From assembly GCA_001642005.1 (NCBI GenBank), contig LWCA01000476.1, forward strand, positions 1 to 26,268: a stretch of DNA of 26,268 bases, written 5' to 3'. Below are positions 1 through 11,900 of this stretch, in pieces (position 1 is the first letter of the stretch; each line of letters begins with the position of its first letter). The stretch is from Intoshia linei. Taxonomy: Eukaryota; Orthonectida; Rhopaluridae. The position numbers and the translations under genes were made by a program. Below the pieces are notes generated by a model. The model had not been told where the DNA came from. It worked only from the letters and a program-made list of their open reading frames with translations, and did no database searches.

Positions 1-137
1 CCCCAATTATCTAAAATTTTCGTATTCACCCACTATTATAATATTTACCCCTTGGCGTGATAAGTCACCCCTATGAAAAGCACTGCTGTATTTGATTAAA
101 TTTTATTTAGACAGATGTCGAACAGTAAATACTTCCC

Positions 138-330
138 CACCTCTGCCTAGCCACTTTTCAGAGTGCCTAGAGTTGACAATTTAAATTGGACACGCAAAAC
201 AGTTATAATATTGATGTTTTTATTATTATTATAAATTCTAGATTTGGAAAATGTGGGGCGAGATAGTGTATCGATACACGGGCTGCAAAGAGGGTTAGGG
301 CCGCATAACGATCTACTATTCTAATTTTTT
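138..330 (+). repeat. R2 dispersed repeat, partial copy
   Basis: Diverged partial copy of a repeat seen four more times in the window. Shared blocks are a CCTAG tract, a TTGACA plus TTTAAATT block, an ACACGCAA block and ACAGTTATAATATT. The middle is interrupted by AT-rich sequence, and the ends are not defined. Confidence 0.45.
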
Positions 331-639
331 TTGAGTTTAGCAGGGTATCTCTGAACAAATAATAGTGAATCCAATTTTTTTTAATATTCGTATATAGGGG
401 CATCGCAAGACCGTGAACAGGGTCTAGGAACGACGTGACCCGGCTCTATAATCTTGAAGGGCCTAATTTTGTTGGAAAATTTCTTAATTACGTTTACATA
501 TCAAAATTATTTACTGTCTTCATTTTTACGATGCCAATGCGATTTTCAACGGTTATTTATAAATTTTAGATAATTAACGATCGATGAAGCAATGTATAAA
601 GGTCCAATTTTTTAAAAAATTTTATGGGCCTACTGTTGG

Positions 640-935
640 TTCTGCACGGCCCTGGGGTAGAGTCGAACCTACCATGGACGAGGTCACCCAAAAATGAAAA
701 ATAGGCCAATGGGTAAATTTTTACAAGCAATGCGTACAACCATATTGTCCCTAGCAACCTTTTTACGGGTCTGGAATTGACATAAATTTTTACATAAAAA
801 ACTTAGTTATGATATTCAAAAATATAATTTTTTAAATGCTGAATTTGGAAAAATAATTCCCCATTTTGTAAAAATTCGTTAAAGGTTCGGTTCTAGCCCT
901 AAGCGCTGAATAAAAGTCAAATGTGTCTTCCAAGG
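640..935 (+). repeat. R2 dispersed repeat copy
   Basis: Contains the blocks GACGAGGTCACCCAAAAATG, GAAAAATAGGCC, an ATGCGTA block, CCCTAGCAACC, TTGACAT, AGTTATGATATTCAAAAATA, AATGCTGAATTTGG and CCCCATTTTGTAAAAATTCG in that order. The same order is found at 1868-2125 and 11508-11790. No terminal inverted repeats, target duplication or coding potential were found, so the class is unknown. It may be arranged in tandem with the partial copy just upstream. Confidence 0.6.
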
Positions 936-987
936 ATTCTTATTGTAGAAATATTATTTATATTTAATCGACGTCCATTCTCTAGAG

Positions 988-1416
988 CAGGGTGCACAAA
1001 TTGCGGCCTTACGGCCACATGCGGCCGTAAGAGCGTTTATGTGCGGCAGTGGGCAATCCATGCCATTATAATGTAATATATCATTTTACTTCAAATTCAA
1101 GGGAAATATTTTTATCAAAATTGATTCAAACTCTTTCATTATTAAATTAAATTTTGTGCGGCCGTAGTATCAATGAGTAAAGTAGCTTTGCGGCTGAACC
1201 TTTCCACCAATTCAACCGCAAAGCTACTTTACTCAGTGATACTACGGCCACAAAATTTTCTCTGATATTGAGAAAGTGGCGAAAGTCAAAAATGTAACTT
1301 TTTGATACAAATATTGAATAAAATCTGATTTAAACATTTCAATTAATTAAAATAATTTATTGCATTATGATCAGTGATCACATGAACTTCCCACGGCCGT
1401 AAATTGTGCACCCCTT
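988..1416. mobile_element. hAT-type fold-back MITE
   Basis: Non-autonomous DNA element. The left end CAGGGTGCACAAATTGCGGCC-like terminus is mirrored at the right end by a GGCCGTAAATTGTGCACCCC block. CAGGG-type ends and a degraded 8-bp flanking duplication (CTCTAGAG at 980-987, CTCTAAAT at 1417-1424) are typical of hAT elements. It encodes no protein. The centre is a long hairpin, described separately, so the whole element is a large fold-back. The exact right boundary is uncertain by a base or two because of an extra C. Confidence 0.75.
1150..1258. repeat. long internal hairpin of the hAT MITE
   Basis: Two arms of about 49 bp (1150-1198 and 1211-1258) are reverse complements with only about three differences, one of them a single-base indel. 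They are separated by a 12-base loop. The arms are GC-richer than their surroundings (blocks such as GGCCGTAGTATC and GTAGCTTTGCGG). A transcript would fold into a miRNA-precursor-like stem. Confidence 0.9.
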
Positions 1417-1867
1417 CTCTAAATCGTTATTTATTTGAACGATGTATTGTTGGAGCAATACATCTTAAAGCGACATAATCATCCATTTTACTAATTTATC
1501 ATATTACTGATTTTTTCATGAATTTTTTGTGGGTTTCATTAGGGAAAATTTTTTCATCCAATTTTTAAAGATCCCTTAAAACCCTACCAAATTTTGATCC
1601 TAAATTATCTTCAAATTTTTTCCTTAACCCTTTAGTGCTCGAGTTTTTTAAAATGTAACATTTTAACTTACAAAAATTTGGTCAAAAAATCAATAATATG
1701 ATTAATAGCAAAATCTATGTTTATGTCAATCTAACATCATAAATTGTTTAATTTTTTAAATATTTTTGAAACCCCTGTGAGAGTTATACTGAATTTGGAT
1801 TGCATATGCTAATGATTAAATTTATGAAAATTATGCAGATATGTCTTCATTACTAGCATAGACAAAC

Positions 1868-2125
1868 CTGCCCATCACGAACCATGACGAGGCCACCGAA
1901 AATGAAAAATAGGCCCCTAAAAATTAAAAAATGATGCGTAGGGTGATATATCCCCTAGTAATCCATACAAGGCACTTGTCTGACATTTTAAATTAAACAC
2001 GCAATTGAAAACAGTTGATTTTCAGGAATAAGACTTTTTTAATGTTAAATTTGAGAAAATTAGACCGTTTTACAAAAATTTTGAGATCGAGATACCCAAG
2101 TGGGGTCTCAGTACGGTCCTAACAG
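1868..2125 (+). repeat. R2 dispersed repeat copy
   Basis: Same block order as the copy at 640-935: GACGAGGCCACC, GAAAAATAGGCCCC, GATGCGTA, CCCCTAGTAATCC, CTGACATTTTAAATTAAACA, an ACAGTTGATTTTCAGGAATA block, and the CATTTT/ACAAAAATTTTG region as TTTTACAAAAATTTTGAGAT. Diverged and non-coding. Confidence 0.6.
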
Positions 2126-2139
2126 ATTATTACCAAAAC

Positions 2140-4371
2140 TACACTTTTCTAAATCTTTTTTAAAATTCACTCATCCATAAAGTAACGAAAAGTTTTTTAA
2201 AGTTAATGACTAAATAATTGTCTCTGTGTCGGTAACAATATTTAAAAGTACTTACTCGCTATTTATAGACTACAAACTTAAAAGGTGATAGGAAAGCAAA
2301 AAATAAATGAAAAATATTGCTAAACAAGTGAAAATTGTTACATGGGTTATAAAATCAAAAATTGTAGCAATTAGAGTGGGAAGATGAAACCGATTAAAAT
2401 ATAAAGTGCAATTTACAATAATATAAAATTACCTTTACGTGTTAGAATGTGTGATTTCATTTGAATTTTGCAACGGTTCAATTTGAGATTTCACTGTTGT
2501 CTAATAAATGAATGTGAAATATTAACTTGTTAATTACGGATAAATAAATTAAATGTTTGAAAAAACATAATCAATTAAGTGACTTAGAAATAACAAAATT
2601 AATAGGAGGAGCTTAGTGAACGCGTTGATATAATAATGAATTTATAGTTGACTGATTATTAGTAAGTAAATTGATGACTACGACAAGTAGTACTATGCGT
2701 AATGTTTACACTCGTATTTACTTCTCAACTATAGTAAATGTGATTTAAATGTCCAACTTAACACATACAATGTAATTATAATTGTATCAATACCAAAGAG
2801 TTAAATTCTCATGCGTCACGACGGGATACAATTGTCTACTTGAGGAAGAAATTTTGACATATAAACCCAATTTGCACCAATATATGAATGTAAAATATTA
2901 GTAGTGTGACACTATGAATTACGAGATTTATGAAATATTACCGTCTATAAAATGTGGGTAATTGACACTTGAATTGTAAAACATGTCTGAATATTGATAT
3001 AATAATCTTGCATGGATTTGATTAGTTATTTAATGGTATTGTTTTGAATTTACAATACTTGATACCCCGCCGACGTTTAAATTATTACTGAAAACACAAT
3101 TGTAAAGTTATTTCATATATAAAAACATGCACTCATTGACACTTAATTAGCTACATTAAAATTCAAAAGTTGTTCGATTTGTATTATAATTTATAAATTA
3201 CCTAATTTAGTGGACAAATTTGGAGACTTGGAATGTATTGCTAACAATGGTAAAAGTTGAAATATTAAGTTCTTGAAAATCAAATACTATATTGAATTAG
3301 TCAAGTTTAATGTTGTATTATTTTGAATGTAATTGAAATACAATGAGTGCTCTATAAAAGATAATTTATATTACAAAGTACAATATTTGTACAAAATGCT
3401 CCTGCGATATAAATTGAAAGTAGTGTCATTTTAATATATACAACTCCAAAACACATTAATTATCGATTCAAAGTAGATTACATTAATGAAATGAAAGAAT
3501 TATATTTGAAACTACTGAAATACAATAACTCAATATTTCTTTTAAATTATTGATTGGCATTTAAACTCGTTTCAATTTGTAAATTTTAATAATTACTAAT
3601 CGATAATTGCGTATATGCATTCTCTATTTACAAATAAAACAAAGATAGTATCCATTATTCCATTTAATAATGTGCACTATTGATCATTTATTTGTGCCTA
3701 TGTTTTCATTCACAGTGTTATCGATCTATTATGTCAGTCTCACCATATTATCCGATTAATTGTTTCAAATGTAATCTCTTATTAGCAATTATACTAATAC
3801 CGTCTGTTAAATCTCAATATATTGATTAAATTGTCAATGCTAGTAGTAGCATACAATGTTTAATTTTTCAATTAAATATTTGTCCATTTGATAGTGTATA
3901 TTTGATTAGATATGTGTTTATTCATAAATTGTTTATACTAGAATAAAAGCTATTCATATAGCTTTAGTAGTGTTTTAGTATTTTTATTAATTATACACAA
4001 AACATATCCATTATATCGAGAAATTAACTTAAATCTTTCATTTTTGATTATTATTATTATAAGTTATTATTAGAATAACTGTATTACCGTAACTTATTCT
4101 AAACAAGTCAAACTAGTTTGAATAGAGTTAACATAAGTAAATATATGAAATTTAAAATAACTTATAGCTAATTAATATACGTAGATGTATAATATATATG
4201 CTGACTACATTCAAGGCCGCGGAGAGCCAATAGTGGCCAGGTTAGATGAAAATTATAGGACTTTTTCATTTTTTGAAAAAGGGTAATCTGTGGTTTTGAC
4301 CTTAAATACAATTTTATGAGTTTATTTTCATATATGATAATGTTTGATTTTAAAAACTATTCCACAATTTA
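2140..4371. other. AT-rich non-coding stretch
   Basis: I see no exon, RNA gene or repeat here on either strand. Stop codons are dense in all frames. A small GC-richer patch near 4213-4245 (GGCCGCGGAGAGCC) stands out but matches nothing else in the window. Confidence 0.6.
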
Positions 4372-5060
4372 TCCTTACTTATATAATATTATTAAATATG
4401 CTTTGAAATACATTTGTATTTGTTTGTCTGTGTGTTTATTTCAATAAGATAACCATAACCAATAACCAGTCTAAAAATTTAATAAAGTCCACATTTCTAT
4501 TACAGTTTTTTCCGGGGGTGTTAGCAAAATAAATTTCAACCTCCCAAACTCACATCTTACGGGTCAAAAAGCCCAATTGTTCTTTTTTTGAAAATCAAAC
4601 GAGTTCGAGAATTTAAAAAAATACATACTCTGATACCGATTTAAAAATCATAAATATTACCGTAAATTTAAATTTAAAAAAATATATTTTCAAAGCCAAC
4701 CCCAAAATTACCCCTAGAATTTAAAATTTACAGGTAATACAGTTGTATCCTGTTAACACACACAAAAATATCAATCTGAATAAGTGACGCCTTCACGGTC
4801 AAAAAAGCATTTTAGTATTCATATACTTTTTTCCCGAAATATTTTATTAAAACAAAAAATGTGAAATAATTAACAGTCCAAAAATTAAAAAAAAGAAGAT
4901 TATTCTGATAGAGCTTATTCCAGTTGATATAAATCAAAAGTTTAACCTGAGAAATCTACGCATTCCCGATGAAAAATAATTTTTAATATATTATGAACCA
5001 ATTTTCAATAAAGAAATATGAGTGAAAATCTATATAATTCATTCCTTGGGAATTTTTTTA
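4372..5060 (+). mobile_element. Helitron-like non-autonomous element, copy A
   Basis: Begins TCCTTACTTATATAATA directly after an A, followed by a TTTGTTTGTCTGTGTG tract and AACCAGTC. This is the layout of Helitron 5' ends: TC start, insertion after A, TTTGTTTG repeats and a CAGTC-type motif. Downstream blocks shared with copies B and D are TTAGCAAAATAAATTTCAAC, CATCTTACGG, TCAAAAAGCCCAATTG and CAGTTGTATCCTGTTAACAC. The later GTGACGCCTTCACGGT block is shared with copy B. No protein is encoded. I could not fix the 3' CTRR end. Confidence 0.65.
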
Positions 5061-6640
5061 ATGGGAAACCAACAATTTTAAGGAAAAATCCATGCTACCA
5101 ATATTTTTTTGAAAAATTCCTCTATCTGATCCCAAAAGAAAAATCTTAATTTTCCAACCATCGAGAAAAAAAACGGCTTTGATAAATATTTTTTTAAAAA
5201 TCCCATATGAAAAAAAAAAATAAATTCGTACCCGATAATAATTTAAATTTAGTGTAACTATGACACCTTATTTATTCAAAAATGTTAAAACTACTTGACC
5301 CAAAATGGATACCTAAAAAATCGTTAATGATTGAACTGACGAATTAGGAACGTAACTATATTTAATATACAACTTTAAAATCACAGAGACTATCAAATAA
5401 ACGTAAATACATAAGGAACTAAGTATATTACAAATTAATTTTATTTTCAATTATTTTTGGAAATTTAAAAAATATCTATAATTTATGAGTCATAGTATCA
5501 GATTAGCTGGTTCCCTAAAATAAATTCTGGGACCCCTAGGAGTCCCAGTATCTTCATTTTGGAACAGCTGTACTATAATAAATGAATTTGTCATAAAAAG
5601 TAATATTTTTTTGGTGAAATGTCATAATTTTATCTAATATCTATGAACACATTTATGGTGTGAAATTCCTAATCAATGATTATTTTAAGATTATTAAAAA
5701 AGTCAGTTTAATAAAATTTAATATTTTAAATGTATACCTGTACAATGTACATTTAATTTTTTTTTAAGAAATTCAAAAACATACCTAGTAGATTAGATGT
5801 AATTTAAAAAAAACAACCCGATGACTAATTCTGAAAAATACTCATTAACGACTCAGCGTTGATAAATTATGTAATTAATAAAAATATTAGCAAATTTAAG
5901 TTTATTTTCATAAATAATTTAGTTTTAATAATTATTTTATTTATAATTTCATTGTTTGCAAGCCGTTAATTAACAAAATTGGTTTATAGAATTTTCTAGA
6001 TTAGTCAGATTATGTTTTGGCTCAAATTCAATATTAATGAATTGATTTAAAAATGAGACTTAAGCGTAGCTTAGTCAATTTACGTTAATTTTAATTTAAC
6101 AATTTAAATTAGTTTGATTAATATAGCAAATCAAACTAACAAGGTTTACATTATATCACAAAAAAAATTATACATATATGAACTACATTATTTAAAAAAA
6201 ACTTTTCTAAAGTTGAGGGTGTCCCCTAAAATTATTATAGTGATATTTTCCATTTTGATGAATTAATCCTATAGAATAGTTAAATTTGTATGTATTGTGG
6301 AATTGCCATCAAAAAATAATAATTATACAGCGCTGAAACAGCGAATCAAAGTTTAAGGTTTTTGATATATTTTTTTAAAAAACAAACAAAACATTTACGT
6401 TTCGTCGATTTATTCAAAAACTACCTTTAGATGTTTGTAATGATATATTTCATTCTTAAAATCTTAAAATTCTCTTTCATGATATTAATTTTGTCTGAGT
6501 TTTCGATAAAAAGTTGGAAATTGTCTATTAGTTTCATTAAAAAAGTAATAAACGTATTTTGATTATACGTAAAACTTAATTTGAAATAATTTCATTAATT
6601 GCGAATTAATTTGAAAAATTATAAATGGTTTTTATCTTAT
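5061..6640. other. AT-rich non-coding stretch
   Basis: No gene is recognised. It has several homopolymer A and T runs and one imperfect palindrome near 5529-5548 (TGGGACCCCTAGGAGTCCCA). Nothing else is supported. Confidence 0.6.
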
Positions 6641-7060
6641 CTTAAGCCTACATGTCGCAACAGTCCCAGAAAGTTAAAAACACCAATTTCAAGTCAGTTT
6701 TTTTCTGTTACAGCCAATAAGACAGATTTCACTTAGAAATTTGCATCTTACGGTAAGAAAAAAACAAAATTTACTCCCGTTTTTGAAAAATAACAATTTA
6801 AATATTATTCATATGCTAATTATCTACACGACACTCCATTCCTTACAGATCACTAGACCTGACCTGACATCAGTTTTTGCTGTTTTTAATCCGACAAACT
6901 TTGAACCATTGCATTTATTGCATTGCATAAAATTGTTACGCGTGCCAACAAAAAACATCTTGAACCTAATTACTTGATCATATATAGCCCGAAAACATAC
7001 GACTGATAATTTACGCCTAAAGATTACTTGACAACAATGAACAATGTTCATTGAACATTT
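6641..7060. other. unresolved region with splice-like sites
   Basis: On the plus strand there is a CTTACG/GTAAGA donor-like site near 6751, and an acceptor-like pyrimidine stretch ending TTACAG near 6849 followed by an open frame to 6977 containing TRPDLTSVFAVFNPTNFEP. The minus strand is also open at 6824-7051, with a CNKCNGSKF segment. I recognise no family in either direction, and no initiating exon could be linked. It could be an exon of an unknown gene, a repeat relic or chance. Confidence 0.2.
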
Positions 7061-8199
7061 TTATGTCTACATTGCTGTTATTAACAGTGATAATTAATTT
7101 AATTTAAGTACAATTATATCACGTCAAAAAATGTAATTTTATATTTTGTAAATTAGTGTTATAATTAATATTGTTTTGTAATATATTAAAATAATTTAAT
7201 AATCTCAATACTTATACACAATTATAAAGTAGAAAAGTGTTATTTTAACAGTTTATATATGAATTAAATGATATATATGAACTATAAGTAATGTCTATTG
7301 AATTTATGCAAAAAGAATCCACTCACTAGGTATTTTTAACCTTTCAATGGATTTTCACTTTACATTGAATAAACTTTAAATAATAAATTAAATTTATGGG
7401 TTAACACATTGTTTTAATGCATATGTATACAACAAAACTTTAAATACTCAAATACTTTTATTGAAAAGCAATAATATTCAAGTATATATCGAGTTAAAAT
7501 ATTTAACTATAGTCACTTTCATAATTTTTTAATTTATAAAATTATGTCAACATTGATAAATTACACTGAATATACAGTATAATATAAAAACTAAATAATG
7601 AATACCTACTACATAATGTATAACAAATTATTAAAATGATATGATATTAAACTGTTAATGATATTGTACGTAAATTAATAATGAAATTTTAAGTTTACAA
7701 ATGCGAATAATAAAAATACCTAATAATCAATCAGATTTAGAAATATAGACAAAAAAAGTACATCAATGGCAATACCAAATTGAATCAAAATGAGAATAAT
7801 TCGACATTTGAACGGCATCCAAAATTTTAAATTTTGTAACATGTATTAAAACAATAAAAATGATATTGAAAGATTTGAAAACATTGATAAAGAATTAAAA
7901 GTATATTTAAAGTGTATCACATTTATTAACATTGGAACTGGATAATGTATGCTAGATCCGAGACAATCCATATAGTGCAATAAGATATAAAAATTGATAC
8001 AAATAAATCAATAGTGTCATATTATTAAATGTTTAATATCTAATGTAAAGTAGTTAAATTATCTACACCACACTGCCATTTTCCAAAGTTTTAAATGTAA
8101 ACTAATTAAAATGCGGTATTAGTCTCGCAAATTTCATAGGTATATTAATTTAAAAATCGATAATGCGTACAGTATAATGGAATAAAGTTGATATAACAT
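7061..8199. other. AT-rich non-coding stretch
   Basis: No exon, RNA gene or window-internal repeat is visible. It lies downstream of the 3' end of the prefoldin 6 gene. Confidence 0.6.
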
Positions 8200-8697
8200 T
8201 TATTTGCCATTTTGATTGTTTATATTTGATTTTTCTTGTAGTGCTTTGAATTTTTCAATTGACAGCTGATGTTTCTTTTGCTCTTCTTCATTCTTTTTTA
8301 ATTTATCGTCCAATATTAATCTAATTTATTATATTATAGTTTTATTAACAGTAAATCAAATTACATGTTGTTTTTAATGTGAGATATTCTTTGATTTACA
8401 GTTAGTTTAGCTTCACCGAGTTCTACACGTGTTAAAATGGGCCCTACCATATGAAAAACTTTGTTAGATTCTACCAATCTTTCCAATTCCTGAAAAAATT
8501 AAATTTTTAATTTTTTACTTTTAATGTTACCTGAATTACATTTACATTTTCGTTCAATTGAGTATCGAATTTTTGTCGGTTTGCTACGTGAACATTTGTT
8601 TCTACATTTTTTAGATAAGTTTATGTTATTTACCTCTTTGAAGGGAATTTAATTGTTTGGCATGATTTTCCATACTTAATTTCATTTCAGGATCCAT
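8200..8697 (-). CDS. PFDN6: prefoldin subunit 6, four exons
   Basis: Beta-type subunit of prefoldin, the cytosolic hexamer that hands nascent actin and tubulin to the CCT chaperonin. Exons in transcript order are 8697-8634, 8601-8531, 8489-8365 and 8320-8200. Joined, they give 126 residues, against 129 for human. The frame continues through introns of only 32, 41 and 44 bp, all GT...AG. The family core is clear: NRQKFDTQLNEN (human SGRQKLEAQLTEN), then NKVFHMVGPIL and VELGEAKLTVNQRI (human NVVFKLLGPVL, KQELGEARATVGKRL), flanked by two predicted coiled-coil helices and ending in a Lys/Gln-rich tail. I chose the ATG at 8697 because it puts the core at the same distance from the N-terminus as in human. 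An in-frame ATG at 8793 would add 32 residues. The WAP/CCP gene ends about 240 bp upstream on the same strand. Confidence 0.9.
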
Positions 8698-8806
8698 TTT
8701 TAAGTACACTTTATTTTTTGAAACTAACTTTATTTTTAAATCGACTAGAAACTCTTGTTTGTAAATTTTATTGTACACTTTGTTTGATTCCATTTTACAT
8801 TTCTTA

Positions 8807-8835
8807 GACTATAGTGACCAGACACTACTATAGTC
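8807..8835. repeat. short inverted repeat between two genes
   Basis: GACTATAGT is mirrored by ACTATAGTC across a short spacer. It sits just upstream of the prefoldin 6 start and downstream of the WAP/CCP gene stop, so it is either a promoter element or a small stem between the two transcripts. Its function is not shown by the sequence. Confidence 0.5.
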
Positions 8836-8917
8836 TCATTCTACCATTCCATAAAAATTTTAATTATATTATTTGATGCAAGATTATCAAAGTAAATCTA
8901 AAAAGTGAATGAATATT

Positions 8918-8923
8918 TTTATT
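8918..8923 (-). terminator. poly(A) signal of the WAP/CCP gene
   Basis: AATAAA on the minus strand, starting 14 bases after the TAA at 8940-8938. It is a plausible 3' end for the WAP/sushi transcript before prefoldin 6 begins. Confidence 0.5.
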
Positions 8924-8937
8924 TTAATTTACAAATA

Positions 8938-11900
8938 TTAAGATATATTTGTGAGTATACATTCATTGAATTTATAAATCCATCTACCATCGAAGCAAGT
9001 CGTGTATTTTTGTCCAATTAACTGGTACCCATTTAAGCATTCATATTTGCCTTTGGTATTATGCTGTCTCGAATAAAATCGAACTATTCCATTTTTCACT
9101 GTAGGGGGGTTCTTTTTGCATGTTTCTTTAGAAAAATTATTAATTTAGTTAACGGTGTTAAATTTCATTTTTATGTGATTTTAAAGTGAAAATTTCCAAA
9201 TTTTAAAAAGTATGTGGAATTTTTAGGAAAGATTTTATTATAAAATTTTTAAGATAATTTAAAATTTTTACAAGATTTTGATGGATTTTCAGGAATAAAT
9301 ATTTTTTATACATGTATGATTTTAAAGATAAATGATATAAAGTACTGTATAAAATATTACTTGGTACACAAGTAAAATTTTTTGAGAGTAAACCATCTTT
9401 ACAGACAATATTATTTTGTCCAATTAATTGATATCCAGCCATACAGTTTATTTTGTAATATTGTAAATGTTTTAAAAAATTTTCAATAGGATTAAAATTT
9501 AAATAAGTGTTTGGGTATTTTTTTATATAGCAGTTTACTAAATAAATTATTATAAATAAATACATAAGATTGGCCCACGGACCAGTAAAAGGTCGACGAA
9601 TCAACTTATCAAAATTTTATTTAAACAAAGAAAATATTTAGACATGGAATTATACTTTTTTTGTAAAGATATGTCAATGTAAAATTTCAAACTTTCAAAT
9701 TAACAAATATGTAAACTACAATAAAAAATTTCAAATATACAATAACAAATCTTTAAATTTTGTGACCATTTTCCATTGCTTAAACATATCGATTTACTCG
9801 ATATATTTTCTGATGAAGAGAAGCTACTGTTTTGATAGCATCTAAATTAATATAATTTAATAATCCTAATTCGACTGCATATTATGTATTGATTTTTTTT
9901 ATAATAATACGTTATGATTCATACCTATAATGAATAATTGACGCATAGTAGGTACTAAAATTATTCGAAATGTAACCATTCACAATTTTTGGTGGATTTC
10001 CACAATTTTTGTCTAATTTAATAATTTACAAATTTAGTATACTTGATTATCCATGCTACATTATCCATCCATCCTTACTTATATAATATGCTTTGTTTGT
10101 CTGTGTGTGTCTTATCGTTTATTTCAATAACTACCAGTCTTAAAATTTATAAAGTCCACGTTTCCATAACAATTGTTTCCGGGGGTGTTAGCAAAATAAA
10201 TTTCAACCTCCCAAACTCACATCTTACGGATCAAAAAGCCCAATTGTTCTTTTTTTGACAATCAAACGAGTTCTAGAATTTAAAAAAAAATATACTCCGA
10301 TACAGATTTTAATCTCATAAATATTGTCATAAATTTAAATTTAAAAAAATATATCTTCATGGCCAAAACCCCAAATTACTCTTTTTTTTTAATTAAAACA
10401 GCCCTAAAATTTAAAAAAATTTACACGTGGTACAGTTGTATCTTGTTAACACACAAAAAATTTTTCAATCTAAATAAGTGACGCCTTCACGGTAAAAAAA
10501 GCATTTTAATATTGATATATATTTTTCCGAAATATTTTATGTACCAAAACAAAACAAAAAATGTGAAATAACTAACGATTCGAAAATTCAAAAAAAAATT
10601 ATTCTGATAGAGCTTATTCAGTTGATATAAATACTAAAGTTCAACCCGAGAAATTTACGCATTCCCGATGAAAAATAATTTTTAATATATTATCTACCAA
10701 TATTGATCCTACAATTTCAAAAAAATGTGCATTGAACATCTATACATTTCCAATAAAGAAATATGGATGAAAATCTATATAATTCATCTCTTGAGATTTT
10801 TTTCATTGCTACAAAATTTTTCAATCTCAAATTCTCATTTTAAAACATTTTGTTTACATTAAAGTTAAAATTTAAATTAAAACTGCAACAACGAATTACT
10901 AAAAATAATACAAGTTTGTTATTATCATTTTTGTATTTATTAATTATGATATGATAAAATTAAATAGTGAATGAAAAAATAAACGAATGAAATTCATAAA
11001 AAGTGAAATAAGAACATTAATGGTGATTTTTGACAATGAACGATACTCTCCTAACAAACCAGTCAAATTTTTTATTTCTTAACACAAAGTAAATTGTAAA
11101 TAATGCAATTTAAGACGGCTTTCATGCGATTGATTATTCACATTTTGGCAGGTACTTTAACACAAGAACCCCGAAGAAAGAAAATTAAAAAAAATACGAC
11201 ACTTAGTCTTCCCAGGCGGTCACCCATCCAAGTACTAACCAAGCCCGAAGATGCTTAACTTCTGTGATCGGACGAGAACAGGTGTTTCCATCTTGGTATG
11301 GCCGTATTAACATACGTAATTTACTTATCTATATCAATATCAATATCAATATTTTTAATAATAATTATAATCGAAAAAGAATCTCATGATAGGATAAATT
11401 GAACTTAATTTTACTACAAAATCGATGCCATTTTAAGTGTTCTAGTATATGATCATACTGTTGATTATTACCATTATTTTTTTAATAACAAAAGACCACA
11501 AGGCAAAGCCAAATCTACCTAGACCGAGTCAACCGAAATTGAAAAATAGACCCAAAAAAATTACTAAACTAAGCGTATAACCCTATCCACCTCTCCAAAA
11601 CTTTTGACTTAACATTTTTAGCATAGCACTAAATAGTTATGATATTCAAGAGTATAATTTTTGTAATGCTCAATTTTGATAGATGAGGCCCCATTTTGAT
11701 TACATTACAAAGATTTTGTCGAGGTTTCCGAAGAGGACTATCGGAGTACAGTAGGTTCGGCACAGTCACAGACTACATAGAATTAAACCAATTAAATAAA
11801 TTAAACTGTTTGAGATTGTTTAACTTGAAAGTCGATCTTATATCCAAAAATTCTATTCTAGGCTTAATTTTTTATTGCTTTTACACGTAATAATACATTT

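Noticed and set aside
203-757. Two short minus-strand open frames near the window start
   Set aside because: They lie within or next to the R2 repeat, show no family resemblance and have no plausible splice partners.
9203-9604. A single long minus-strand ORF as one gene
   Set aside because: Only the part between the splice sites at 9537 and 9361 is a sushi exon; the rest is intron read-through.
10043-10258. 71-codon plus-strand open frame
   Set aside because: It covers the Helitron-like 5' region, and the frame is not kept in the other copies.
11103-11267. Plus-strand ATG frame with a signal-peptide-like start
   Set aside because: It runs into the antisense of the 5S rRNA gene and has no supported downstream exon.
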